From Bathymodiolus brooksi (taxonomy: Eukaryota; Mollusca; Bivalvia; Mytilida; Modiolidae), in NCBI GenBank assembly GCA_963680875.1, contig OY804588.1, positions 93,242,233 to 93,306,232 of the forward strand: a stretch of 64,000 bases of DNA, written 5' to 3'. A program made the translations under genes and the position numbers. The notes under the pieces are model-generated. The model worked only from the letters and a program-made list of their open reading frames with translations. It made no database searches and had not been told where the DNA came from. Positions 13,301 through 23,414 of the stretch are shown here, in pieces. Positions within the stretch are counted from its first letter, which is position 1; every line of letters starts with the position of its first letter.

Positions 13301-16300
13301 GGCAGAAATGTTCATTGGATGGTCATATACAAGATTTATGTTTTTGGCGCTGATCGGAAATCCAACATGGCTGCCAGGGCCCAAAATGTGTTCTGATTGG
13401 TTGAAATTTTAAAAATCTTCTTGTTAGAAACCACTAAGCCAATTGAATTGTGACTTTGCAGGAATGATCATTGGGTGGTCCTGTACTAAACTTGTGAATC
13501 GTTTGCCGATCGGAAATTCAAGATGGCCGCCATGACTCGACTTAGTTTAACATTGAACCCTATGGGAATTTCACATTTTCATCTTTTTTTCTGAAACCAC
13601 AAAACAGATTTGAATCAAACTTGGCAGAAATGTTCATTGGATGGTCATATACAAGATTTTTGTTTTTGGCGATGATCGGAAATCCAACATGGCTGCCAGG
13701 GCCCATAATGTGTTCTGATTGGTCGAAATTTAAAAAATCTTCTTGTTAGAAACCACTAAGCCAATTGAATTGTGACTTTGCAGGAATGATCATTGGGTGG
13801 TCCTGTACTAAACTTGTGAATCGTTTGCTGATCGGAAATTCAAGATGGCCACCATGACTCGACTTAATTTTAACATTGGACCCTATGGAAAAAATGTTTA
13901 AAAGTCTTCTCCTCTGAAACCAGTAAGTCAGTTTAAAGCAAACATGGGATGAATGGTCCTTAGGTGGTCAACTTTCAAAATTATGTCCTGTGACCCCGAC
14001 CTCCATCCAAGATGGCAACCATCAGCGAACATAGTTTTAACATAGGACCCTATGGGAAATATATTTAAAAATCTTCTTCTCTGAAACCAGTAAGCCAATT
14101 TAAAGCAAACATGGCATGGATGGTCCTTAAGTGGTCAATTTTCAAAATTGTGTCCAGTGACCCTGACCTCCATCCAAGATGGCCACCTTCAGCAGACATA
14201 CTGTAGTTTTAACATAGGGCCCTATGGGAAAAAATGTTTTAAAATCTTCTCCTCTGAAACTAGTAAGCCAATATAGCAAACATGTCATCGATGGTCTTTA
14301 GGTGGTCAACTTCCAAAATTGTGTTCAGTGATCCCGATCTCGATTCAAAATGGCTGCCATCAGCAGACATAGTTTTAACATAGGACCCTATGGGAAATAT
14401 ATTTAAAAATCTTCTTCTCTGAAACCAGTAAGCCAATTTAAAGCAAACATGGCATGGATGGTCCTTAAGTGGTCAATTTTCAAAATTGTGTCCAGTGACC
14501 CTGACCTCCATCCAAGATGGCCACCTTCAGCAGACATACTGTAGTTTTAACATAGGGCCCTATGGGAAAAAATGTTTTAAAATCTTCTCCTCTGAAACTA
14601 GTAAGCCAATATAGCAAACATGTCATCGATGGTCTTTAGGTGGTCAACTTCCAAAATTGTGTTCAGTGATCCCGATCTCGATTCAAAATGGCTGCCATCA
14701 GCAGACATAGTTTTAACATAGGACCCTATGGGAAAATTGTTTAAAAGTCTTCTCTTCTGAAACCAGTCAGCCAATTTAAAGCAAACATGGCATGGATGGT
14801 CCTTGGGTAGTATACTTTCAAAATTGTGTCCGGTGACCACGACCTCCATCCAAGATGGCTGCCATGAGCAGACATAGTTTTAACATAGAACCCTATGGCA
14901 GTATGGGATTTGAATAGTAACTTAGATGTATTCAGCATGCAGACATTCTTAAGAGGACTTATTTATGTCAGGTGAGCGATGCAGGCTCACCTGAGCCTCT
15001 AGTTTTTATTTTAGTTTCTTCAAAGGACGTGTATACACATCCTTGGTTTCTTTAATCAAAGTTATGACTTTTCGAGAAAATCACTTTCAAAATACTTAAT
15101 GGATACGATAGATTTCAATAAACATGATGTCGACATTTTCATAGATTTGGCAAAAATAGTTCGTTATGGCAGACATTGAGACGAATCGTGCAACGAATGA
15201 GGATTACATTAATTATATATTTTAACGGCAACTTTCCCTATGCAATATTGCGCCCATATGACGATTACAAAAATATGTCCACTTTAAATACATACTGTGG
15301 CATTTTGAGTACATGTCATAACTATAAAAAAATTATTATCGTTGATTGAATTCTTTGTCCAGGTCAGGTGAGATCAAAGATTACGCAATCAAAACAAAAA
15401 TTATATAATCCGTCAGCGAGGTATAGTCGCAATAAAGTCTGTTAGTGACTTACGGCATGTCATTTGTTTTTTTCTTGGTACTCCGGTTACCTCCCCTGAT
15501 AAAATAGCTGTTATTTTATAACAGAAATATGGTTGAAAGTAGCATTAAACGTCCATAAACACAAAACACACAAACAATATTTCGAAAAAAAGCAAAAATA
15601 TTATATATACATTGAAATCTGTCTAAACTGATCCTCCTCGGGACCAACTTTTGTATTCAAAGTAGACATTGGGACTTTTATTTAAAGCAGTTTATGCTGG
15701 ACTCCATTTTATTCAGGGTTCGGTTTATACAGGTTTCACAGTACATGTAAATAAAATATAATAAAGTTCTATTGAGAAAGGTCACAAGACTGAAGCATTG
15801 TTATATTAATAGATTCCAATTTTTTTTTAATATAAGAGGCTTGGTATATACATGTATACACATATTTATTATGATTGTCTTAGGGTGGTAACTTTAAGGT
15901 AAGCAGAACTATATTTTGACATAACATACTTTTAATTGCCAAATGGGGTGCTAATAATGTCTCATTTCTTTTAATCATTCTATCATTGTATTAAAACATG
16001 ATTTTTAAAGTGATCCTTAACAAGGACCCCTGGGATCAGGTAATAATTATCAATGAGCTTATGATGTTAAAACCATATATATCATTTACCCAGTATATTT
16101 TGAAGTATAGTGTTCAGAATTTAAGAAGACACTTTTATGCATATATATTTTCTTTAATCTTAAAAAAATTATTTGTTTATGAACTTGATTTAAATTAATT
16201 GTGTATTAGAGAATTATTCTATTGTTGACATTATGATATGTAAATGAATTTTCGTTTGTTTATTTTTCTCCATCTTAATAAATAAAAAATGCAGTTGTAT

Positions 16301-19300
16301 TTCAAATCAGAGTATTGCCTTTAAATATATATGAAATAACCCCAAAAAAAACATAATATTTGAAAAATCAACCGTCACGATATTTCTGAAATATTGTTGA
16401 AAGTGGCGTTAAAACACCATCAATCTATCAATCTAATCTGAAAAATCAGCAAGAATGTTATTACATGTATCTGTGGAAAATTTGATTTGTTTACAGAACA
16501 AAATCGTATTTATCAAATCAATATGGAGCACAGCGTGGGTATGTTAATTAAATACTATATTTGAGTTTTCTAAGGTACATTTGTATTTCATGGACTAACT
16601 ATGTTGAAATTCTTATCAAACAGACATGTTTAATATACAATTGAGAAGAACAAAAATTTGATTGATATAGTTCTTAACACATTTTGTATGTGTGTGTCTA
16701 TAAGCACAATCAGATTTTACATCAATTACAGGAAAAGAGATGATATTTACATGTGGTTATAAGGAACAATTAATACAATACGTTCTTCTTGTAGTTGAAT
16801 CATCTTTTTGATGAAATTAATTTATTAAATTTGTTCACAATACGATATAGCTGAAATTACTGCTTAAAGTTGGCATAAAACACCAATCAGTAATCTTTTG
16901 AAGTGAAAAAGATGCAATGATGAATTTAGTCCATGAAATACAGTAATTTTGTTTCAAATTAAAAGTTGAATGAGAATTCAGGTTTCATTAACAACCTTTG
17001 CAGACATCAATAAAGTGGTAAAGGGAAAAAAACTGGCATAGATTAAAATTATTATATTCCCTTTGATAAATGGCTTATGCTTTTTAAATTTACCTTTTAT
17101 TAATTTATATTTTACCATGCTTTACCTGGCAGGGTTGTAAAATGCATGAATTTGTTGAATTTTAATATTCGTCATTCAATTTAATTTGAAATTTGTGAAT
17201 TGTGAAATGCCATATATAACATAGTTCTTTGATTTTCATTCCAAAAATGTTAGCTGCGGAACCGTAGATCTTATGATCTTTTTTTATGTGACCATATGGT
17301 TACATATATATGGTCACAAAAAAAAACATAAGAACTACAGTTTCGTAACTACAAAAATGAGAAGTGTATGCAAAGCAAATTTATTGGCTATGATAAAAAA
17401 AGAATTTGATTTTTTTTGCAATATGCTGCTATTTTGGACTATTGTTTAATTCAAGGAGAACTTAGAGGAATGGAAATCAAAGACTTGTTAATTTATATAT
17501 ATATATATGGCATTTTAATTATACTAATCAGCTAATGTTGACAGCCAGAGTTCTAAGTCTTTGTCTTACAGATATCTATTGTTATGCCCCCGCGACTATT
17601 GGTCGGGGGGGGGGGGGCATATTGTTTTACCCCTGTCCGTTCGTCACACTTAGTATGCATAGTTTATCCGGCTAACTCCTCCTACAGTTTTTGAGCTACA
17701 GCTTTAATATTGTGTAGGATGTTTATACACATAATGGAGGTGTGCATGTCCACAGGATTTTGATTTTCTTCAAATATTCTCAAAATGACAGGTAGTTGGA
17801 CTTGGTCATTTTTTTCGTACTAGCTGCATAAAGGGAACATGGTTTGTCCGGCTAACTCCTCCTACAGTTTTAGAGCTACAGCTTTAATATGTTGCAGGAT
17901 GTTTATACACATAATGGAGGTGTGCATGTCCACAGGATTTTGATTTTCATCAAATATTCTCAAAATGACAGGTAGTTGGACTTAGTCATTTTGTTGGTCC
18001 GTCCAGATATAGATACATTATTTGTCCGGCTATCTCCTTCTACAGTTTTGGAGCTACAGCTTTAATATTTTGTAGGATGTTTATACACATAATGGAGGTA
18101 TGCATGTCCACAGGATTTTGATGGTCAGGCGGGGGCATCATTTGTGTCTTACAGACACACTTCATTTTTTAAAAATCACTCCTAACAAAACAACTTTGTC
18201 CATAATTATCAAGTGTGGGGGCATACTTCTTTTCTAGTTATCTCTCTAGACTTGTAATGCTAGTTACTATACTACTGTTTATATAGTTAAACAGTCATTT
18301 TTTGTTTGAGCCACATTCTCTGTACATGTACTAACTATAATCAAGAGACATCACAATATCTTGTACTGTGTCTTTTGTTCTGTAGCTTTCATTTCTTGAG
18401 TGTGCTTAAGATGTAAGATAAACAAACTTGTCCATTTTCTAGGTTATTTTGCTAGAAAAATAAAATACAATTATATTAAGGATATTGATTTAACTAAATT
18501 TCCGTTACCAGTAGTTATTGCCGATTTGCATTTGAAAATTTGTTAGAATTCATAAGTAAAATTTATAAAGTTATATATTCAGTTATATTTTTAACAAAAA
18601 TTTTAATTATCCCCTCGCCAACGAAGTTGTGAAGGGATATAGTAACGCTACCTTCCGTCCTTCCGTACCTCCGTCACATCCTTGTGAACACTCTAGGATC
18701 AACATCCTTCAATGGATTTTGACCAAACTTGGTACATATTTAGTCCTTAAGAGAATCTGGAACCCTATTGATTTTCAAGGTCATAGGTCAAGGTCACCAG
18801 ATCAAATTTTTACCACATAACATCCTTGTGAACACTCTAAAATCAACATCCTTCAATGGATTTTGACTAAACTTGGTACATATTTAGTCCTTAGAAGAGT
18901 CTGGAACCCTATTATTTTCAAGGTCAAAGGTCAAGGTCACTGGGTAAATTTGTTACCATGTAACATCCTTGTGAACACTCTAGAATCAACATCCTTCAAT
19001 GGATTTTGACCAAACTTGGTACATACATAGTCCTTATGAGAGTCTGGAACTCTATTGATTTTCAAGGTCAAAGGTCAAGGGGTCAAAATTTTTACAGCAT
19101 AACATCCTGTGAACACTCTAGAATCAAGATCCTTCAATGGATTTTGACCAAACTTGGTACATACTTAGACCTTAAGAGAATCTGGAACCCTATTGATTTT
19201 CAAGGTTCAAAGGTCAAGGTCACAGGGTCTAATTTTTAGGCGAGGGGATACGCCAAGCTTTGCATTGCCCTTGTTTTCAAAGAAAATAAATCAGGTAAAA

Positions 19301-20490
19301 AATTTAAAACAGATTAAATTTCCTTTAAATTGTTATGAATTATAGAGAATTTGTAGTTTTTTTAATTGAACTTATTCATAATATTAACAAATTTATTTTT
19401 TCTTTCTGGATACACAGTCTTTTTTTCTGTATTTTTCTTGCTTGTGTGTGTGTGTTGCATTTCTTTTCACATATTTTCTCTTTTGGTTGTGTATATATAT
19501 ATATTTTGTTCAACAATATTTGTCTTAAATAGGAAATCTTAGAATTTTGTGTTTTTTTAATTGTGTTTTTATTGCTTAATAATAAAAACTACTTTTATTA
19601 TTTTGTTTGTTTGTTTACATTATAATCAATGTTATATCATTTATATAAAGCATCTTGTTTTAAGGAAGAATGTTTTTTTAACAAATAATTAATGTGTTGC
19701 ATCTTTCATTCTGTCATGCCATCACTGTCCGATTTTTATTTCACAGCATTTTATCTGAAATAAGGAAAAAATTTAATAAAAAAAATAGATCTGTATTTGT
19801 ATTTATAAATACTTATTGTGCAACAAAGGGGGTGGGGACAATATTATATGTTTATTTTATGATGAATATAATTCAACCTCCATTTATAATGAAGGGAGGT
19901 ATTAGTGATTAAAGTGGTCAAATGGATCATTTGTTTAACCTTTCAAAAACGGGTTTTAGATTCACACCCAGCTGCGACCTGTGTTGGTGTATACCATATG
20001 TTAAAGAATGTTTACCTCATAATTATTCCGAGGGGCTGTCGCAGTTGTGATCGTATGGTAGTTGGATTTACAACTACCTGTACAATCAGTGCCTATCATC
20101 ACTAAAGTTGTGAGTTTGAACCCTATTCATGACAAGTTGTAATCGATGCAACATTATGTGATAAAATTTGTCAGTGACTTGTGACCGGTTGGTGGGTACT
20201 CTGGTTTCCTCCACCAATAAAACTGACTGCCACTATATAGCTGAAATATTGTTGAAAGTGGCATTAAACACTGTCAACTAACCAACCAACCATACTTATT
20301 CCGTCTCCAGGTTATAGCTGAAAATTTGTTGAAACTGGTCATAAGCAAATTTTAATAATAAAAAATAAACTTCTTTTTGCTAATATATTATGATTATTAT
20401 TTTTACAGACGTCCAGGATCAGCTGGCCCTGCAAGTGTACCGAGAATTCCCGACAGACCATCTATACCATCGAGACCAAATCTATTATAG
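4286..20490 (+). CDS. 3' part of an unidentified multi-exon gene with repeated mini-exons
   Basis: Exons read 4286-4318, 4892-4924, 6785-6817, 10177-10209, 11256-11291, 16497-16538 and 20409-20490, all on the plus strand, each preceded by a pyrimidine-rich AG and followed by GT. All internal exons are multiples of 3 and all begin one base short of a full codon, so they join in one frame. The product repeats an 11-residue unit ([10 protein letters not shown] twice, [20 protein letters not shown], then [11 protein letters not shown], with Ser or Gly at the junctions). After that come [13 protein letters not shown] and a Pro/Arg-rich end with PSIPSR (PxxPxR, SH3-ligand-like) and PASVPR (PxxxPR), finishing in IPSRPNLL and a TAG stop. 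5' exons are outside the window. I do not recognise the family. Any exon could be alternative. The joint phase and repeat conservation argue strongly for a real gene. Confidence 0.75.
4892..4924 (+). CDS. 33-nt mini-exon, repeat unit 2
   Basis: This is a tandem duplicate of the 4286 exon, together with more than 100 bp of each flanking intron. Sequence and splice sites are unchanged, so the duplication is recent or the exon is conserved. Confidence 0.75.
5230..6718 (+). repeat. Poly-C palindrome repeat element (family B), copy 1
   Basis: The first head is at 5230 (TATACCCCCC, with the second palindrome arm deleted) and a complete second head is at 5801 (TATACCCCCC...GGGGGGTATA). Units of about 161 bp contain GATAACTTGAGTAGTGTTTC and GGTGAAGAGA. 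The tail GGGGGGTATATC is followed by hairpin TGAGCTGTTCTCA (6691-6703) and ACTAGTTTT. The element interrupts the intron of the mini-exon gene. Confidence 0.8.
6785..6817 (+). CDS. 33-nt mini-exon, repeat unit 3
   Basis: It encodes [10 protein letters not shown] in the same phase. Its upstream intron copy is split by the repeat element at 5230-6718. The branch/acceptor region resembles units 1 and 2 (TTTTCCTATTTTTAG). Confidence 0.75.
6998..9920 (+). repeat. HINE/pearl-like element with 332-bp array (family A), copy 1
   Basis: The head palindrome is at 6998-7028 (AGTTCACCTGG...CCAGGTGAACT), followed by GTCGTCTG-rich DNA. About seven 332-bp units follow, each made of two ~166-bp halves (one with AAAATGGCGGCTACGG, one with CCAAGATGGCCGCC). 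The tail has CCAGGTGAACGATACAGG and hairpin AGGCTCTTGAGAGCCT (9897-9912). Open frames of 119-229 codons here arise from the repeat and shift frame each unit, because 332 is not a multiple of 3. Confidence 0.85.
10177..10209 (+). CDS. 33-nt mini-exon, repeat unit 4
   Basis: It encodes [10 protein letters not shown] in the same phase, with acceptor TTTTCATATTTTTAG and donor GTACGA. It is separated from unit 3 by the large array at 6998-9920. Confidence 0.75.
10210..11255 (+). other. Intron between mini-exons 4 and 5
   Basis: It contains four units of a ~50-bp repeat with TGTTGTAAACAACCCTTTC (about 10313-10470) and an old, degraded family-A-like fragment at about 10675-11035 (TCTGAAACCACTTGATC, AATATGGCCACCATCATG). 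No coding sequence was recognised. Confidence 0.6.
11256..11291 (+). CDS. 36-nt mini-exon, degenerate repeat unit 5
   Basis: It encodes [11 protein letters not shown] and ends GG, giving Gly with the next exon. It is one codon longer than the other units. The acceptor is TTTCTAACATTTACAG and the donor GTACGT. Confidence 0.7.
11292..12126 (+). other. Intron segment with ~80-bp tandem repeat
   Basis: At about 11520-11690 a unit containing AATACCACACAAATTGTAA, a C-tract and TTACTGTGCTTTGGTC repeats two to three times. The rest is AT-rich sequence with no recognisable feature. Confidence 0.55.
12126..15007 (+). repeat. HINE/pearl-like element, copy closely related to 1-2341
   Basis: The first head at 12126 and second head at 12532 both read AGCTCACCTGGCC...GGCCATGTGAGCT, followed by (CCGTC)n. 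There is one shared tail with hairpin AGGCTCACCTGAGCCT near 14982-14998. The units match those at 1-2341. The second head sits exactly in a T-run of the first element's repeat unit (CATCTTTTT). Confidence 0.85.
15008..15883 (+). other. Intron with decayed SINE and MITE
   Basis: 15385-15575 resembles the SINE core found elsewhere in the window (GAAATATGGTTGAAAGTAGC). 15612-15745 is a diverged copy of the CAGTGAAACCTGTC mariner-type MITE in inverse orientation (GTTTATACAGGTTTCACAG). No coding sequence was seen. Confidence 0.5.
15884..15898 (+). CDS. Candidate 15-nt cassette micro-exon
   Basis: GGTGGTAACTTTAAG lies between TGATTGTCTTAG and GTAAGC. It is a multiple of 3, compatible with the phase of the neighbouring exons (11291 to 16497), and would add G-V-V-T-L with an Arg junction. 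The evidence is only splice-site quality and phase. Confidence 0.25.
15899..17582 (+). other. Intron sequence around the 42-nt exon, with a hairpin MITE-like repeat
   Basis: A SINE tail is present at about 16377-16430 (GAAATATTGTTGAAAGTGG), as is a decayed one near 16855. At 17240-17359 an imperfect inverted repeat has arms with GACCATAT/ATATGGTC and CTTATG/CATAAG, resembling a small MITE. The rest is AT-rich and featureless. Confidence 0.45.
16497..16538 (+). CDS. 42-nt exon
   Basis: It encodes [13 protein letters not shown] in the same phase, with acceptor TTTGTTTACAG and donor GTATGT. It has no 11-mer similarity and marks the end of the repeat domain. Confidence 0.65.
17583..18170 (+). 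repeat. ATGCCCCCGC palindrome repeat element (family D)
   Basis: The head pairs TATGCCCCCGCGAC with a G-tract arm ending GGGGCATA. About three ~175-bp units contain CTCCTCCTACAGTTTT and CATAATGGAGGTGTGCATG. The tail GGCGGGGGCATCATTT is followed by hairpin GTGTCTTACAGACAC and a T-run. A further GTGGGGGCATAC at 18216 may be a remnant of another copy. Confidence 0.75.
18608..19277 (+). repeat. TATCCCCTCGCC palindrome repeat element (family C), copy 1
   Basis: The head is TATCCCCTCGCC with an imperfect return arm AAGGGATATAG, then CCGTCC-rich DNA. Four ~165-bp units carry ATGGATTTTGACCAAACTTG and TTTTCAAGGTCAAAGGTCAA. The tail is GGCGAGGGGATACGCC and CCCTTGTTTT. Copies are at 45909 and 63526. 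Confidence 0.8.
19278..20034 (+). other. Intron, no recognisable feature
   Basis: AT-rich, T-run-rich DNA upstream of the SINE and the terminal exon. I see no conserved coding or RNA signature. Confidence 0.4.
20035..20285 (+). repeat. tRNA-derived SINE with conserved 3' core
   Basis: A B-box-like GAGTTTGAACCCT lies in the head. The 3' core has CTCCACCAATAAAACTGAC, TATAGCTGAAATATTGTTG and AAAGTGGCATTAAACAC, then CAACC repeats. The same element occurs at 27105-27320, 30495-30745 and 50665-50790, with fragments elsewhere. It may belong to the MetaSINE type known from bivalves, but I could not compare. Confidence 0.7.
20409..20490 (+). CDS. Terminal coding exon, Pro/Arg-rich tail
   Basis: The acceptor is TTATTATTTTTACAG. 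Read in the incoming phase the exon gives 26 residues and a TAG at 20488-20490. It contains [12 protein letters not shown] and [11 protein letters not shown]. Two SH3-ligand-like patterns are visible, but that function is inferred. Confidence 0.65.
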
Positions 20491-21024
20491 TGATCATCAT
20501 AGATACATGAGTACAGACATGTCACGTCATTCTATTGTGGACATCTGGACATCTCCCAGTGGTGTTCAATCATTAATAGACTCATATCAATAACTTATGA
20601 CACCTGCTGCCATGGTGCCCAGTCATTTTAAATCTCCTCCAAAAAAAAATCATATGACCTTGACCTTTGTCGTAAGATTTTAAATGATTTTTTTTTTGGT
20701 CTTCTTTGTGATTAAAAATGAAAATCAGTAGTGTCACATTTTTCTTAAAAAAATAATTTTCAGAATTGTCTGATAATAAAAAAAAAATGAAAAAAAAATG
20801 AAACAATAGAAACTTTGATATGTCTTTTGACCCAAAATAAATAGTAGACATGAAAAAATAAAGGTATGATATTTATATTGTTTTTATTCAAGGTAATGTT
20901 ACAATCTATTGTCATTTTTAAAATTTTTCGACTATTTTCATTTTTAGGGGATTTCTTACTTTTTCAATTATCTGATTTTCTACTATTAAAAAATGTTGAA
21001 ATTTCGGGGTAAATCCTAATTATT
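20491..21024 (+). other. Probable 3' UTR of the mini-exon gene
   Basis: Noncoding, A/T-rich sequence after the TAG at 20490. AATAAA-type poly(A) signals occur around 20833 and 20856, so the transcript may end near 20880. The real end cannot be placed without RNA data. Confidence 0.4.
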
Positions 21025-23414
21025 AGTTCACCTGACCTGAACTATTGCCAATCGCTTGGCGTCCGTCGTCGTCGTACGTCGTAAACTTTTTCAAAAATCT
21101 TCTCCTCTGAAAGTACTAGACCAATGGAAACCAAACTTGGTCAGAATCATCACTAGGGTGTCTAGTTTCAAAATTGTGTCCGATGATGCCGTGCACCAAC
21201 CAACATGGCCACTGTTGCTAAAAATAGAACATATGGTAAAATTGCAGGTTTTGGGTAATAACTCAAAAACCGTTAATAATATCAAAAGTCTAACATTGGG
21301 TAAAAATGATCAGCACAGCAAGATCTACCTACCCTGCAATTTTTAAGTAAATCTGATTACCCATCTTGGAGTTATTGCCCTTTTTTCATCAAATTTGTAA
21401 AATTTTGATACTTTTCATCTTATATTTCAAAAACTATAAGAGATAAAGGTTAAGTTTAAATTTTAAATTGCAAAAATGTGCAGCATGTCAAGATCTACCC
21501 ACCCTGCAATTTGGAAGTAAATCCCATTACCCGTTTTGGAGTTATTTCCCTTTTTTCATCAAATTTTCAAACTTTTAATACTTTTCGTCCTTTATTTCAA
21601 AAACCATAAGAGACAGATGGTAAGTTGAAACTGCTAACATGTGCAGCATGTCAAGATCTACCTACCCTGCAATTTTGAAGTAAATCCCATTACCCATTTT
21701 GGAGTTATTGCCCTTCTAAGCTCACCTGGTCTTTAGGCCATGTAAAGCTATTGCCATCACTTTTCGTCCGTCCGTCAACATTTCACATTTTAATCTTCTC
21801 CTCAGAAACCACTGGGCCAATTGCAACCAAACTTTGGTGGAATGGTCCTTGGATGGCCCCCTTCCAAAAATGTGTCCGGTGATCCCGACTTCCAACCAAG
21901 ATGGCCACCAAGCTAAAAATAGAAAAAAGGGGGGATGAAATTTTAATTGTCCATTGCTGCTCTAGTATAAGTCAAAATGAGCTCAAATTTTAACTGCAGC
22001 TACATGACAAGGAGTAGTTTAACATATGTTCGGGGTTTTTGTGTGGAATTTTCTTTCATCCGATTTATACCGATTATGCAAATTAGGCATATTTTGATAA
22101 AAGATCCCATTTAAATCTTCTCCTCTGAAATCACTGAACCAAATTAAACCAAACCTGGCAGGGATGGTCCCTGGGTCGGTCCCTTTCAAAATTATGTCCA
22201 ATAGCCATGCCCTCCATCCAACATGGCCGCTGTTACAAAAAATAGAAATTTCTTCAAATGTCCAAAACTGCTTTATTTTAAGCCAGAATGTGTCCAAATT
22301 TGAACTGTATAAGCATAATGATGAGCTTTTTAACATATATTATAGGATTTTTAATGAACTTTTTGACCGATTATGCAAATTAGGCATAAATAAGCAAAAA
22401 ATCATTTAAAAATCTTCTTGTTAGAAACCACTTGGCCAATTTCAACCAACCTTTGTCTGAATGATCCTTAGGTGGTCCCCTTTCAAAATTGTGTCCGTCA
22501 GCACCGTCCTGTATCCAAGATGGCCACCATTACTAAAAATAGAAATTTCTTCAAATGGCCAAAACTGCTCTTTTTTAAGCCAGAATGTGCCCAAATTTGA
22601 ACTGTATAAGCATAATGATGAGCTTTTTAACATATATTACAGGATTTTTTAAGAACTTTGAACTTTTGCCGATTTTGACCGATTATGCAAATTAGAAAAA
22701 AGGGGGGATGAAATTTAAAAAAAATCTTCTCCTCTGAAACTACTGAGCCAATATCAACCAAACTTTACTGAAATGATCCTTGGGTGGTCCCCTTCCAAAA
22801 ATATGTCTGGCATTTCAGACCTTTGACCAAGATGGCCGCCACAGCCGAACTAAATTTAACATAGGACCCTATGGGAAATTCCCATAAAAATCTTCTTGTC
22901 TGAAACCATTTGCTCAATAAGAACAAAATTTTGATGAAATAGTCATTGGATGGTTCTCTTCCAAAAATGTGTCCGGCGGTTCGGCCCTTTGACCAAGATG
23001 GCCCCCACAGCTGAACTTAGCTTAACATAGGACCCTATGGGAAATTCACATAAAAATCTTCTTGTCTGGAACCAGTTGCTCAATAAGAACAAAATTTTGA
23101 TGAAATAGTCATTGGATGGTTCTCTTCCAAAAATGTGTCCGGCGGTTCGGCCCTTTGACCAAGATGGCCCCCACAGCTGTACTTAGTTTAACATAGGACC
23201 CTATGGGAAATTCACATAAAAACCATTTTGTCTGGAACCAGTAGCTCAATTAGAACCAAACTTTGATGGAATAGTCATTGGATGGTCCTCTTCCAAAATT
23301 GTGTCCGGCAGTCGCGCTCTCCCACCAAGATGGCCGCCACAGGGCAGTTGCGTTGTTATTGAAAGCAGCTTTGATCCAGGTGAGCGATTACAGGCTCCTG
23401 GGAGCCTCTTGTTT
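21025..23414 (+). repeat. HINE/pearl-like element with two heads (family A-related)
   Basis: Heads are at 21025 (AGTTCACCTGACCTGAACT) and at about 21719 (AGCTCACCTGG), and there is a single tail with hairpin AGGCTCCTGGGAGCCT at 23392-23407. Units alternate GAAATTTCTTCAAATGG and CCTATGGGAAATTCACATAA types. It is homologous to 2342-4168. Confidence 0.8.

Noticed and set aside
15998..16198. Frame with ILNKDPWDQ followed by a GTAATA donor-like site
   Set aside because: The segment from the nearest AG is 29 nt and puts a stop in the gene's phase. No acceptor fits.
19335..19532. Hydrophobic frame rich in F, I and C
   Set aside because: Product of T-rich DNA and a GT microsatellite; no family resemblance.
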